From positions 2,294,001-2,358,000 of the forward strand of contig NC_019964.1 of assembly GCF_000328525.1 (NCBI RefSeq): a stretch of 64,000 bases of DNA, given 5' to 3'. The notes below the pieces were generated by a model. It ran no database searches and had not been told where the DNA came from. It saw nothing but the letters and a program-made list of their open reading frames with translations. The position numbers and the translations under genes were made by a program. This DNA comes from Halovivax ruber XH-70. GTDB lineage: Archaea; Halobacteriota; Halobacteria; Halobacteriales; Natrialbaceae. Below, piece by piece: positions 1 through 9,068 of the stretch (position 1 is the stretch's first letter; every line of letters starts with the position of its first letter).

Positions 1-31
1 CTCACAACGAAACCGACGGATTGGGGTAGGA

Positions 32-3000
32 ATGAGAGCAGGGAAACAGGTCATCAACGTCGCACCCGCCGATGCGCGAGCGCTCCCGCTGGCCACGGAC
101 GAGACCGGCTGCAACATCGTCCGCGTCGACGCACCGCCGAAAACGGAAGCCGAGTACGCCGGGTTCGACGGGGTCGTGATCGGGCCGGGACTCGGGGAAG
201 ACGCGCTCGTAACGAGCTGTGAACTCGTCGCCGACTGTGCACCCGACGTCCCGGTTCTCGTCTTCACCGACGACGGATCCGAACACATAGCCGGCGAAGT
301 GGTCGCCGCAGGCGCTGACGGATACGTGCCGGTTTCGGCCGGCGCGTCGACACTGCAAACGCGACTCGACGAAGTACTCGCGGTCGATTCGACCGAGCCA
401 GATCGGTCGAGAGGCGTGTCGTCGCTCGACTGGAGCGCACTCGTCGTCGAGCAGTCACCGCTCGCGATCGTCGAGTGGAACCGGTCGTTCGAGGCCGTCC
501 GCTGGAACGACGCCGCGACGGCGCTGTTCGGGTACGACGCCGACGAGGGACGCGGCGAATCGGCGTTCGAGGCCCTCTTTCCGCCCACCGACCACGCTGC
601 CGTCGCAGACGAGTGGGAACGGGTCGTCGAGACGGGCGAGCCAATGCGGACGATACGCCGGAACGTCCGTGCGGACGGGAGTATCTGTCTCTGCGAGTGG
701 CACGTCACACCACTGACCGACGACGGAACGGTCGTCGGGGTCCTCTCGTTCGCGGAGGACGTAACCGAAGAGGTCAGGCGGGCGGACGCACTGGAAGCAC
801 TCCAGTCGACGACGCATCGATTGATGCGCTCGAGATCGCGCTCGGAGATCGCGACCATCGCGATCGACGCGGTAAGTGAGGTAATCGACGATCCGCGGGC
901 TGGCTTTCGATATCTGGATCCGGAGACGGAGGAGCTAGTCCTGTCCGCCTCGACGGGTTCGATCGAATCGACGATCGAGGGGACGCGAATCGGTGCCGGT
1001 GATGGCGTTCTCTGGGACACGTTCACGACCGGCGAGCCACAGGTGCTAGAGCGTGTCAGCAGCGACGTCGTCCCGTACGATCTCGAGGTCGAGGTTCGCG
1101 ACGCGATCGTCATGCCGGTCGGTGAGGACGGACTGTTGACCGTCGCCTCCCGGGAAGAACGGACGCTCGGCGAGGCAGAGTACCACCTCGTCGACGTGCT
1201 CGCCGCGACCGCAGCTGTCGCCGTCGAACGCGTCGATCGCGATCGAGAACGCAGACGAGCGAAGACGATCGTCGAAACCGTCGGCGACGGCGTCTACGCC
1301 CTCGAACCCGACGGCACGTTCACGACGGTGAACGACCGACTGGCGGCGATGAGCGGGTACGGTCGCGGGCGCTTGCTCGGATCGCACGCCTCGCTACTCT
1401 TTCCTGACGGCGCGCTCGACCACGTTCAGGCCGATATCGACAGCGACGGAGCCACTGCCGGCAGCCACGGACAGCTGCCCGCAGAGACGGCAGCAGGTCA
1501 CCGATCGGAAACGGTCGAGACGGCGGAAGTGGAACTCGAGACGGCGTCCGGCGACGTGATCCCCTGCGAGGTGACGGCGACGACGCTCGAAACGGTCGAT
1601 CAGGCCATCGGAACGGTCGGTATCGTTCGCGACGTCAGCGATCGAAAGGCGATGAAACGGGCAGTGCTCGACCACCAGCAGAAGGTGGCGACGCTTCACG
1701 ACGTCGTCGGCCGACTGGAAGCCTGTGAAACGCGAGCAGAAATTTTCGAAGAGACCGTCGAAGCAGCCGAAGGCGTGCTCCAGTTCGACGTCTGCGTGGT
1801 GACCGAGGCCGTCGACGATCACCTCGAGATACGCGTCCTCTCGGAGGGTGTCGACCGGTCGCAGTTCGAAACTCGCCGATCGATGGACGCCGGCATCGGC
1901 GGGCGCGCCTATCGAGCGGGAGAGACCAGGCGGATCGACGACATTTCGGCGGCGCCGGCCGCCGATCCACAGGACGAGTCGTACCGGTCAGCGCTGACCG
2001 TCCCGGTCGGCGAGTACGGCGTCTTTCAGGCGATATCGACCGAACTCGCCGCGTTCGACGAACGGGACGAAGAACTCGCCGAATTGCTCATCAGTCACGT
2101 CACAGATGCGCTGGATCGGCTCACCTACGAGGACCAACTGGTCACGGAGCGAGATCGGTTCGCCGTCCTCTTCGAAAACGTTCCCGACGCCGTCGTGACG
2201 GGTCCGATCGTCGGGTCGGATTTCCTCGTCGAAGAGACGAACTCGGCGTTCGAAGAGACGTTCGGTTACGCGCTCGAGGAGATCCACGGAGAGCCGATCG
2301 ACGAACACCTCGCACCGCCGAATCGACGGGACGAGGCGAGAACGATCAACGATCGGAGCGAAGCCGGCGAGATCGTCGAGGCCGAAGTCAAACGCCGGAC
2401 GACGGACGGGCTCAGAGACTTCATGCTCAGGGTCGTCCCGTACGAGGTCGACGGCGAGGAGTACGCGTTCGGCCTCTACACCGACGTGACGGACCAGAAA
2501 CAGCGCCAGAAGCGAGTCGAGGTGCTCAATCGCGTTCTCAGACACGACCTCCGCAACGGGATGAACATCATCGAGGGGAGCGCCGAGCGGCTCGCCTCGA
2601 TGACCGACTCGCCGGAGGCGGCACGCTACTGGCAGGCGATACAGGACCGGACGGCCGAACTCATCAGTCTCGCCGAGAAGACACGAGCCGTCGAGCGGAC
2701 GATCGACCGAGATATCGCTGCGGCCGGACCGATCGACGCCGCCGAGGCAGTCGAACACGCGATCGACCGGCTTATCGAGCAGTACCCAGACGTCGATGTC
2801 GAGCAGTCACTCGACTCGACGGCGCTCGTCCGGGCGGACGACCTCCTCGTCGACGCCGTGTACAACGTCCTCGAGAACGCCGTCGAGCACACGGATCGAG
2901 ACGATCCGACGATCGCTGTCACCATGCGAGCGGTCGACGGAGATCCGGAGACGGTGTCGATCACCGTCGCCGACGACGGCCCCGGCATCCCCGACGAAGA

Positions 3001-3220
3001 ACGGCAGTTGCTCGAAGAGGATCGAGAGATCACGCAACTGCGTCACGCGAGCGGGCTCGGTCTCTGGCTCGTCGACTGGGTCGTCACGCAATCCGGCGGC
3101 GAACTCCAATTCGAGGAGAACGAGCCCCGTGGCACGGTCGTCGAACTCAGTGTCCCGAAAGCGATCGTCGAGGAACGACAGCCAACGGTCACAGAGAACG
3201 GACGCGGATCGAACCGATAG
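32..3220 (+). CDS. Multi-domain PAS/GAF sensor histidine kinase (cytoplasmic)
   Basis: 1062 residues with no membrane segment, so the sensor is probably soluble. Domain order: a receiver-like fold at about 1-120, PAS about 130-250, GAF about 255-400, PAS about 405-530, GAF about 545-690, PAS about 700-825, then the kinase core. The H-box reads RVLRHDLRNGMN with the phospho-accepting His at residue 838. The ATP-binding lobe has NVLENAVEH and DDGPGIP. The N-terminal domain looks like a degenerate receiver: where the phospho-Asp should lie the sequence is FDGVVIGPGLG, and it still ends in the typical GADGYVPVSAG. No response regulator is adjacent, which is usual for haloarchaeal kinases of this type. 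The ligand is unknown. The start is close to the window edge, so a slightly longer form cannot be excluded. Confidence 0.9.
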   Translation: MRAGKQVINVAPADARALPLATDETGCNIVRVDAPPKTEAEYAGFDGVVIGPGLGEDALVTSCELVADCAPDVPVLVFTDDGSEHIAGEVVAAGADGYVPVSAGASTLQTRLDEVLAVDSTEPDRSRGVSSLDWSALVVEQSPLAIVEWNRSFEAVRWNDAATALFGYDADEGRGESAFEALFPPTDHAAVADEWERVVETGEPMRTIRRNVRADGSICLCEWHVTPLTDDGTVVGVLSFAEDVTEEVRRADALEALQSTTHRLMRSRSRSEIATIAIDAVSEVIDDPRAGFRYLDPETEELVLSASTGSIESTIEGTRIGAGDGVLWDTFTTGEPQVLERVSSDVVPYDLEVEVRDAIVMPVGEDGLLTVASREERTLGEAEYHLVDVLAATAAVAVERVDRDRERRRAKTIVETVGDGVYALEPDGTFTTVNDRLAAMSGYGRGRLLGSHASLLFPDGALDHVQADIDSDGATAGSHGQLPAETAAGHRSETVETAEVELETASGDVIPCEVTATTLETVDQAIGTVGIVRDVSDRKAMKRAVLDHQQKVATLHDVVGRLEACETRAEIFEETVEAAEGVLQFDVCVVTEAVDDHLEIRVLSEGVDRSQFETRRSMDAGIGGRAYRAGETRRIDDISAAPAADPQDESYRSALTVPVGEYGVFQAISTELAAFDERDEELAELLISHVTDALDRLTYEDQLVTERDRFAVLFENVPDAVVTGPIVGSDFLVEETNSAFEETFGYALEEIHGEPIDEHLAPPNRRDEARTINDRSEAGEIVEAEVKRRTTDGLRDFMLRVVPYEVDGEEYAFGLYTDVTDQKQRQKRVEVLNRVLRHDLRNGMNIIEGSAERLASMTDSPEAARYWQAIQDRTAELISLAEKTRAVERTIDRDIAAAGPIDAAEAVEHAIDRLIEQYPDVDVEQSLDSTALVRADDLLVDAVYNVLENAVEHTDRDDPTIAVTMRAVDGDPETVSITVADDGPGIPDEERQLLEEDREITQLRHASGLGLWLVDWVVTQSGGELQFEENEPRGTVVELSVPKAIVEERQPTVTENGRGSNR

Positions 3221-3282
3221 GCGGTCGAATCAAGAGGAATCCGAGTCGAAGCGTGACGCGGGGGGAGCTGTCCAGCCGAGGT

Positions 3283-3382
3283 GGTCTCAGCCGAAGTGTA
3301 ACCGAAGAGGTCTCATCAGAAGTAAAGCTGGGGCGGTCTTAACCGAAGTGCAGCTGAGGGGGTCTCAGCCGAAGTGTTCTTC
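3283..3382. repeat. 26-bp tandem repeat (four degenerate copies) at the 3' end of ppa
   Basis: Copies begin at 3283, 3309, 3335 and 3361, exactly 26 bp apart, each opening with GGTCT and carrying a version of AGCCGAAGTG. The last copy contains the final codons and stop of the pyrophosphatase gene on the minus strand. The array therefore looks like repeated duplication of the ppa 3' end outward into the spacer. Confidence 0.7.
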
Positions 3383-3898
3383 GTAGAGGTCCTGCGCGTG
3401 TTCGATGGCGTCCATCGCGGCCTGCTTGTCCTCCCAGCCCAGCGTCTCGACTTCTTTGCCTGCTTCCAGGTTCTTGTACGTCGCGAAGAACTCGTCGATC
3501 TCGTCGAGTTGCTGTTGGGGGATGTCCGCCAGGTCCTCGATGTGGTCGAAGCGGGGATCCTCGGTGGGAACCGCGATCACCTTGTCGTCCTGCTCGCCGT
3601 CGTCGTCCATCTTCATCAACGCGACCGGGCGTGCCTCGATGACACAGCCGGGGAACGTCTGGTCCTCGACGAGGACGAGGACGTCGAACGGATCCTCGTC
3701 GTCGTAGTAGGTCTGGGGGATGAAGCCGTAGTCGGAGGGGTAGTGGACGTTCGAGTGGAGTACGCGATCGAGGACGACGCCGGGAACGTCCTTGTCGTAC
3801 TCGTACTTGTTCCGCTCGCCCTTGAGGCACTCGACGACGGCGTAGATGGTTTCTGGCGGGTTCGGTCCGGTCTCGAGTTCTTCCCAGAGATTAGGCAT
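3365..3898 (-). CDS. ppa: Inorganic pyrophosphatase (family I)
   Basis: 177 residues, the normal size for a soluble family I pyrophosphatase. It hydrolyses the pyrophosphate released by biosynthetic reactions in the cytoplasm. Recognisable motifs include NKYEYD near the N-terminus, HYPSDYGFIPQT, and the metal-binding stretch DEDPFDVLVL. The start at MPNLWEEL is preferred: an in-frame upstream start at 3925 would lie inside the TATA-like AT stretch (about 3924-3935 on this strand), which sits about 30 nt before the chosen ATG. The gene is monocistronic and its last codons are part of a 26-bp tandem repeat. Confidence 0.95.
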   Translation of the reverse strand: MPNLWEELETGPNPPETIYAVVECLKGERNKYEYDKDVPGVVLDRVLHSNVHYPSDYGFIPQTYYDDEDPFDVLVLVEDQTFPGCVIEARPVALMKMDDDGEQDDKVIAVPTEDPRFDHIEDLADIPQQQLDEIDEFFATYKNLEAGKEVETLGWEDKQAAMDAIEHAQDLYEEHFG

Positions 3899-3923
3899 AC
3901 ATAGAGAGCGTCTCGTGTGGATC

Positions 3924-3935
3924 AAAAAGTACTTT
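3924..3935 (-). promoter_or_regulatory. TATA-like box of ppa
   Basis: An A/T run reading AAAGTACTTTTT on the minus strand lies about 30 nt before the ppa ATG at 3898, the expected distance for an almost leaderless haloarchaeal transcript. Confidence 0.5.
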
Positions 3936-4071
3936 CGTAATCGGATCTCAGGTTAGTGAGACGGCAACCGGCGACGGATCGAGTCTCAGGCGTGAAATTC
4001 ACCGCCTCGGGGCTCGTCCCGTCCGGTTGTCACCACCAACACCGGTCGTACGCACAAACCCGTAAGCAAGT

Positions 4072-4080
4072 GTTAAATAG
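4072..4080 (+). promoter_or_regulatory. TATA box of the PadR-family gene
   Basis: GTTAAATAG centred about 26 nt before the ATG at 4102. This spacing predicts a leaderless or nearly leaderless mRNA. Confidence 0.5.
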
Positions 4081-4101
4081 ATCGGTGACATTACCCTACC
4101 T

Positions 4102-4458
4102 ATGTCAGAGGCACAATCAGTTACCGACGGCCGAACGGCGCGGGACCTGACCGCGTTCCAGAACAACATCCTGACCATCCTCTCGACCGAGCCCATGTAC
4201 GGGCTCGCGATCAAGCGCGAGCTCGAGGATTACTACGGCACCGAGGTCAACCACGGTCGATTGTACCCCAACCTCGACGAACTCGTCGACCTGGGACTGA
4301 TCGAGAAGAGCGAACTCGACAAGCGAACGAACCAGTACGCGCTCACCGACGAGGGCTACGAAGCGGTCATCGACCAGCTCGAGTGGTCGCTCTCGAAGAT
4401 CGTCACCGACGCCGATCGGGCCAACGAGATCGACGCGATCGTCGACGACAACTACTAA
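4102..4458 (+). CDS. PadR-family transcriptional regulator
   Basis: 118-residue winged-helix protein. The PadR signature is visible: LTAFQNNILTILSTEPMYG, then LAIKRELEDYYG and NHGRLYPNLDELVDLGLIEK, followed by a wing ending in YALTDEGYEAV. Members bind DNA as dimers and usually repress a nearby gene or their own. Only the compact N-terminal domain with a short C-terminal helix is present. The gene stands alone with its own TATA box and a downstream inverted repeat, so the target cannot be read from context. Confidence 0.85.
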   Translation: MSEAQSVTDGRTARDLTAFQNNILTILSTEPMYGLAIKRELEDYYGTEVNHGRLYPNLDELVDLGLIEKSELDKRTNQYALTDEGYEAVIDQLEWSLSKIVTDADRANEIDAIVDDNY

Positions 4459-4478
4459 AACCGCCCACTACCGGTTTT
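4457..4478 (+). terminator. Hairpin with T-run after the PadR gene
   Basis: AAAACCG, an 8-nt loop, then CGGTTTT directly after the stop codon. The perfect 7-bp stem ending in four T residues is a plausible terminator. Confidence 0.5.
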
Positions 4479-4592
4479 CTCAGTCGACCGAGTCCAGAGC
4501 GACGGCCACGAGCCGTGGGTGTGCAGTCGACGACTGCGGCGACGGGTCGATGAGACACTGCAGGAGCCACACGACTCCATCACCCGGAGCGG

Positions 4593-5336
4593 TCACTCCG
4601 GTCGTGAGAACGGCGGTGGCGACTCGCCTGCCACGTCGAACAGTCGCTCGATCGACTCCGCAACGACCGCGCGTTCGTCGGGTTCCGGCCAGGTGTTTCG
4701 GGGGTAGTACTCACCGAGGAACTGCTCGATCTCCGCAGACGAGGCCGCCGTCATCCGCTTTGCACAGTGGTTTCCCATGAAGTCTGCGAACCGGGCGACG
4801 TTCGCGGCGTGGACGTCGCCCGCTCGCTCGCGGACGCGTTCGACGAGTTCACGGTTGGCGTCGTCGACCGCCGCCCAGTCGTCGGGGTCGCCCGGACCCG
4901 ACAGCGAGACCTCGACGGCCGCCGAACGGTCGTCGATCCGATCGAACCGGACGGTTCCGTCGACGACCCACTCGTCCGGATGGCAGACGAGCGTCTCGTC
5001 CTCCTCGCGCACGCGAGCCGTGTAGTCGTGTGCGGCCACGATCGAGTCGCGCCGATCCAGGTAGGCCGCCCGTTCGTCCGGATCGGTCGCGTTGCGCGCG
5101 AGCCGCGTGAGGCGCTCTGCCTCCTCGACGACCGACGACGGGAGCCCGTCCTCGTCGGATTCGCCATCAGGCTCGTTCCCGGAGACGTCGATGTGCGCCG
5201 TTACAGACGCCGACGCGTCGGATTGGTCCGAAGCCGAGTCTGATCGGTCCGGTGTCGAGTTGGATCGATCCGGAGCCGGGTCGGATCGGTCCCGTGGCTG
5301 ATCGAATCGATCCGATGTCGGTTCGTCCATAGACAT
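4593..5336 (-). CDS. rnhA-linked haloarchaeal protein of unknown function
   Basis: 247 residues, downstream of rnhA on the same strand with a gap of about 80 bp. The first 70 residues are low-complexity and acidic, built from repeated DRSD/PDRSDSA-type units. The conserved part starts around VVEEAERLTRLARNATDPDE and contains YLDRRDSIVAAHDYTARVRE and FADFMGNHCAKRMTAA. I recognise it as the protein often called the rnhA operon protein in haloarchaea; its biochemical role is unknown. ATG at 5336 is followed by a second in-frame ATG at 5330. A much longer open frame continues upstream through rnhA but is not coding there. Confidence 0.7.
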   Translation of the reverse strand: MSMDEPTSDRFDQPRDRSDPAPDRSNSTPDRSDSASDQSDASASVTAHIDVSGNEPDGESDEDGLPSSVVEEAERLTRLARNATDPDERAAYLDRRDSIVAAHDYTARVREEDETLVCHPDEWVVDGTVRFDRIDDRSAAVEVSLSGPGDPDDWAAVDDANRELVERVRERAGDVHAANVARFADFMGNHCAKRMTAASSAEIEQFLGEYYPRNTWPEPDERAVVAESIERLFDVAGESPPPFSRPE

Positions 5337-5413
5337 CGTTAGGTCGGCACGAAGTTTTCCCTGTCGGTCCACGCTCGACGTCTGTGAACGGACGGACGAC
5401 AGCGACACGCACC

Positions 5414-6007
5414 TCAGGCGCGATCGAGCGCCTCGTTCGCGAGGTCGTCTGCGTGTTCGTTGGCTTCGCGCGGGACGTGCTCGATGGTCCACTCGTCGAA
5501 CGACGAGAGGTGCTCGACGACAGTCACGCGTTTTTCCCTGAGCACTGGATCGTTCGTATCGTACGCGCCGGTGACCTGTTTGACGATCAGTTCGGAATCG
5601 CCGCGACAGTGCACCTCGTCGAAGCCGTACTCGCGGGCGGCCTCGAGCGCCGCGATCAGCGCCTCGTACTCGGCCTGGTTGTTGGTCGCCTCGCCGATCG
5701 TGTCGCTCCCCTCTGCGACGATCCCGTCGCCCGTGACGAGGACCCAGCCGATCCCCGCCGGTCCGGGATTGCCGCGTGACCCACCGTCCCAGTAGAGGTG
5801 GACCCGACCGCCGGACTCGCGAAGGATCGTCTCGATGTCGCGCGGGTTCGCTCCCTGAATCACGACCTTGCCGTCGTAGGCGACGGCCGTCGCCTCGCCG
5901 CGACTCGCCCGCCAGCGTTCGTGATCGGTGTTGCCAGCCTCGATCGAGACACCAGCGGATTCGAGTCGCTCGCGCGCTACGTCGACGTCGCATTCGATGG
6001 TCGGCAT
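5414..6007 (-). CDS. rnhA: Ribonuclease HI
   Basis: 197 residues. The C-terminal two thirds is an RNase H fold: YWDGGSRGNPGPAGIGW carries the first catalytic Asp, NNQAEYEAL the Glu, CRGDSELIVKQ the second Asp and NEHADDLANEAL the last. The enzyme cleaves RNA in RNA-DNA hybrids during replication and repair. About 65 residues precede the catalytic domain (MPTIECDVDVARERLESAG onward), an N-terminal extension typical of haloarchaeal RNase HI. It is followed by the rnhA-linked gene, probably as one transcript. Confidence 0.93.
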   Translation of the reverse strand: MPTIECDVDVARERLESAGVSIEAGNTDHERWRASRGEATAVAYDGKVVIQGANPRDIETILRESGGRVHLYWDGGSRGNPGPAGIGWVLVTGDGIVAEGSDTIGEATNNQAEYEALIAALEAAREYGFDEVHCRGDSELIVKQVTGAYDTNDPVLREKRVTVVEHLSSFDEWTIEHVPREANEHADDLANEALDRA

Positions 6008-6132
6008 CTGTCGGGAGGAGCGCTATCGCCGGTAAAACTTTTCTGGTTTCGTCCCAAAAATCTACTCGAACCTGCCCTCTCGCTGCCGATTCTCGGGGAA
6101 GCACGGATCACGGGCGAGCCACCCACCGAAGT

Positions 6133-6140
6133 CTTATATA
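6133..6140 (+). promoter_or_regulatory. TATA box of the first TFB gene
   Basis: CTTATATA about 30 nt before the ATG at 6168. The spacing implies a leaderless transcript. Confidence 0.6.
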
Positions 6141-6167
6141 CGTGGAAGATACTACTATAAAAGTGCG

Positions 6168-7130
6168 ATGACACGGTCCACCCGCCAGCGGGAGCGTACG
6201 CGCGAGACGGTCGAGGACGACGAACAAGAGGGGATTCGGACCTGCCCGGAGTGCGAGTCCGACAATCTCGTGAAAGATTCGGATCGGGGTGAGCTCGTCT
6301 GTCAGGATTGCGGGCTCGTCGTCGAGGAGGAGAAGATCGATCCGGGCCCGGAGTGGCGCGCGTTCAACCACCAGGAACGCCAGGAGAAGTCCCGCGTCGG
6401 CGCGCCGACGACCCAGACGATGCACGACAAGGGGCTGACGACGACCATCGACTGGAAGGACAAGGACGCTTACGGGCGCTCGATTTCCTCGAAGAAGCGC
6501 AGCCAGATGCATCGGCTGCGAAAGTGGCAAGAGCGCATTCGGACGAAAGACGCCGGCGAGCGGAACCTGCAGTTCGCCCTCTCCGAGATCGATCGGATGG
6601 CCTCGGCGCTCGGCGTCCCGCGATCGGTCAGGGAGGTCGCGTCGGTCATCTACCGACGAGCGCTGAAAGAAGACCTCATCCGCGGGCGATCCATCGAGGG
6701 CGTCGCGACATCGGCACTCTACGCGGCCTGCCGAAAGGAGGGCATTCCGCGTAGTCTCGAGGAGATTTCTGAGGTATCCCGGGTCGAACGCAAGGAGATC
6801 GGGCGAACCTATCGCTACATCTCCCAGGAACTCGGCCTCGAGATGCGACCCGTCGACCCGAAGAAGTACGTCCCCCGCTTTTGCTCCGAACTCGAACTCT
6901 CCGAAGAGGTCCAGACCAAGGCCAACGAGATCATCGAGAAGACCGCCGAGGAGGGACTCCTCTCGGGCAAATCGCCCACCGGCTACGCCGCCGCGGCCAT
7001 CTACGCCGCCTCGTTGCTCTGTAACGAGAAGAAGACCCAGCGTGAAGTCGCCGACGTCGCACAGGTGACCGAAGTGACGATCCGGAACCGCTATCAGGAA
7101 CAGATCGAAGCGATGGGCATCCACGGCTAG
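6168..7130 (+). CDS. tfb: Transcription initiation factor TFB (first of two in the window)
   Basis: 320 residues, the standard TFB length. An N-terminal zinc ribbon uses CPEC and CQDC, followed by the B-reader segment ([19 protein letters not shown], then [17 protein letters not shown]). Two cyclin-fold repeats begin near [19 protein letters not shown] and [20 protein letters not shown] bridges TBP at the TATA box and RNA polymerase. Haloarchaea carry several TFBs with different promoter preferences; the second in this window is at 44920-45900. The gene is monocistronic. Confidence 0.96.
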   Translation: MTRSTRQRERTRETVEDDEQEGIRTCPECESDNLVKDSDRGELVCQDCGLVVEEEKIDPGPEWRAFNHQERQEKSRVGAPTTQTMHDKGLTTTIDWKDKDAYGRSISSKKRSQMHRLRKWQERIRTKDAGERNLQFALSEIDRMASALGVPRSVREVASVIYRRALKEDLIRGRSIEGVATSALYAACRKEGIPRSLEEISEVSRVERKEIGRTYRYISQELGLEMRPVDPKKYVPRFCSELELSEEVQTKANEIIEKTAEEGLLSGKSPTGYAAAAIYAASLLCNEKKTQREVADVAQVTEVTIRNRYQEQIEAMGIHG

Positions 7131-7314
7131 AGTCGCGACGCGTCTCCCGCTTCTTCTCACGACGATACCGCGTACTGGGTGGACCGGTAGCTTCCGTCGT
7201 GTCGACGCCGCCGTCACCGGCCGGGTCCAGAACCGCACCGCGCCGTCACCGACGATTTCACCCCGCAGTGACGAACTCAACATTCAACACGGCTCGGTAC
7301 GTAGCGACGGTCGA

Positions 7315-8613
7315 ATGCGCCTCGACGAGTACATCGAGGACCTAGAACCCGACGAGGAGGCCGAACGTCGGCGCCTCGCGAAGGAGAAGTCCTACGCGAT
7401 CACAGACCACTTAGAGACCGTCGAGCGGCGCTTCGACGACGTCATCAGCGGGGATTCCCTCGTCGGGTCGAGCGCACCCTCCATCTTCGTCGGGCGATCG
7501 AACTACCCCGACATTCCGGTTGGGCTGCTCTCCCCCGTGGGCGACGAAGACCGCGCCGAAGACTACGTCACCGACGGGAAGTGGTACCAGCAGGACTACG
7601 GCATCGACGACGTCCTGCAACGGCGCACCGGCCTGTTGAACTCGAGCAAGCGAGCCAACGTCGACGCGCCGAGTATCGCTTCGCAGCTCGCCCCCTCGGT
7701 CCACGACGTCTGGGACGGGTTCGTCGGGGTCCAGCGCGAGGTCGCCATCGCCGATCGCCCCGTGGACCTGGAGATCGGCCTCGACAGTAAACCCGATCTC
7801 AACCTGGACGTCGGAACCGACGTCGCGACGCCTCGTGGCCCACGCGCGAACGCTCGCGACGCCGAACTCCGCGAGAATCCACACGTCCCCCGCCAGGTCG
7901 AGAAGACCTTAGAGGACGACGACTGGCAGGCACAGGGGGCGATGAACTACCTCTACCGCCGCGGGTTCGACGTCTACGAGATCAACTCGATCCTCTCGGC
8001 CGGCGCACTCGGCGAGGCCGACCAGCGCCGACTCGTCCCGACGCGCTGGTCGATCACGGCCGTCGACGACGCCGTCGGTGAGTACCTCCGCGGACGGATC
8101 CGTAACCGCCCGAGCGTCGACGAGGTCCAGGTCTGGATGAACGAGTACGTCGGCAACCGCTACTGGGTGATCCTGGCACCGGGCACCTGGGAGTTCGAAC
8201 TCGTCGAGATGAAAGCCCCCGGCAGCGTCTGGAATCCCGATCCAGGCGGCAATATCTGGATGGGCAGCGCGAGCGAGGGCTACGAGGGGCGAACGGGGTA
8301 CGTCGAGGAGACCGCGGGCGCCTACTACGCTTCGCGTCTCGGCGCCCTCGAACACTTAGAGTCGATCGGGCGGCAGGCGAAGTGTCTCGTCCTCCGGGAG
8401 GTCTCCGACGAGTACTGGGCGCCCGTCGGCGTCTGGCAGGTCAGAGAGAGCGTTCGTAACGCCTTCGAGGGCGAGTACGGCACGGCCGAAACCTTCCACG
8501 ACGCGGTCGCGACCGTCACGCAGCAACTGCCCGTCTCGCTCGCCCGACTCCGGCGGAAGTCCGAACTCGCCGCCGGTCTCCAGTCGAACCTCGCCGCGTT
8601 CACGAACCGGTAG
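7315..8613 (+). CDS. nreA: DNA repair protein NreA
   Basis: 432 residues. The sequence matches the archaeal NreA family throughout, for example SAPSIFVGRSNYPDIPVGLL and the central LLNSSKRANVDAPS. Known family members act in repair of DNA damage and bind PCNA through a C-terminal PIP-like motif; here the terminus reads LQSNLAAFTNR, which fits the Q-x-x-L/I-x-x-F pattern with one aromatic missing. It follows the TFB gene at a distance of 184 bp, so it is probably transcribed separately. Confidence 0.9.
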   Translation: MRLDEYIEDLEPDEEAERRRLAKEKSYAITDHLETVERRFDDVISGDSLVGSSAPSIFVGRSNYPDIPVGLLSPVGDEDRAEDYVTDGKWYQQDYGIDDVLQRRTGLLNSSKRANVDAPSIASQLAPSVHDVWDGFVGVQREVAIADRPVDLEIGLDSKPDLNLDVGTDVATPRGPRANARDAELRENPHVPRQVEKTLEDDDWQAQGAMNYLYRRGFDVYEINSILSAGALGEADQRRLVPTRWSITAVDDAVGEYLRGRIRNRPSVDEVQVWMNEYVGNRYWVILAPGTWEFELVEMKAPGSVWNPDPGGNIWMGSASEGYEGRTGYVEETAGAYYASRLGALEHLESIGRQAKCLVLREVSDEYWAPVGVWQVRESVRNAFEGEYGTAETFHDAVATVTQQLPVSLARLRRKSELAAGLQSNLAAFTNR

Positions 8614-8663
8614 CGAGTCCACAGAGCGAACGGGCTATAGGGTCCGGCCCCTAGCTGTCGACT

Positions 8664-8885
8664 GTGCTCGAACTCGTCTTACTCCTCGTCCTGCTCGTCG
8701 GGGTGCCGATCGTCGCGATCGCCGTCGTGACCGGCAGCGCCGCCTACGTCCGCGCCGGCGCCGAGAAAGAGCTCGCTGCGATGGCCGACGAGTCGCCGGT
8801 TGACGAGGGAGAGTCGACTGACGACGAGGAGTCCCCGTCGAGTGAGACCGCGGCTAGAAGCGACTCGTCGGCGTCGGATCGGTAA
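8664..8885 (+). CDS. Small single-pass membrane protein
   Basis: 73 residues starting at GTG. One hydrophobic helix (about residues 2-28) is followed by a short amphipathic stretch and a Ser/Glu/Asp-rich tail likely to be disordered in the cytoplasm or outside. No family recognised. Start choice rests on the GTG directly before the hydrophobic segment. It lies 50 bp after nreA, so read-through from that gene is possible. Confidence 0.5.
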   Translation: MLELVLLLVLLVGVPIVAIAVVTGSAAYVRAGAEKELAAMADESPVDEGESTDDEESPSSETAARSDSSASDR

Positions 8886-9068
8886 GGTCCGCGCGCCGTC
8901 GAACGAGCCATTCTCGCCGAATCTGGGACGATCACGATACGAGTGGCTGAGGGGCCCGAGTTACCAGGTAGTCAAGAACGGCCAGGTAGCCCCGAGTTGC
9001 CAGGTTGCCTAGAGCGATCAAGGCGTCCGGAGCAGCCTGGGTTCGCTTGCCTCCCAGGGCAGCCAGTG

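Noticed and set aside
5337-6104. Upstream extension of the rnhA-linked gene to 503 codons
   Set aside because: The extension lies antisense-frame within rnhA on the same strand and has the Arg-rich look of an out-of-frame translation.
8950-9020. Repeated CCGAGTTACCAGGTAG-like words after the small membrane protein gene
   Set aside because: Two degenerate copies with no constant period and no association with a gene end; insufficient for a repeat call.
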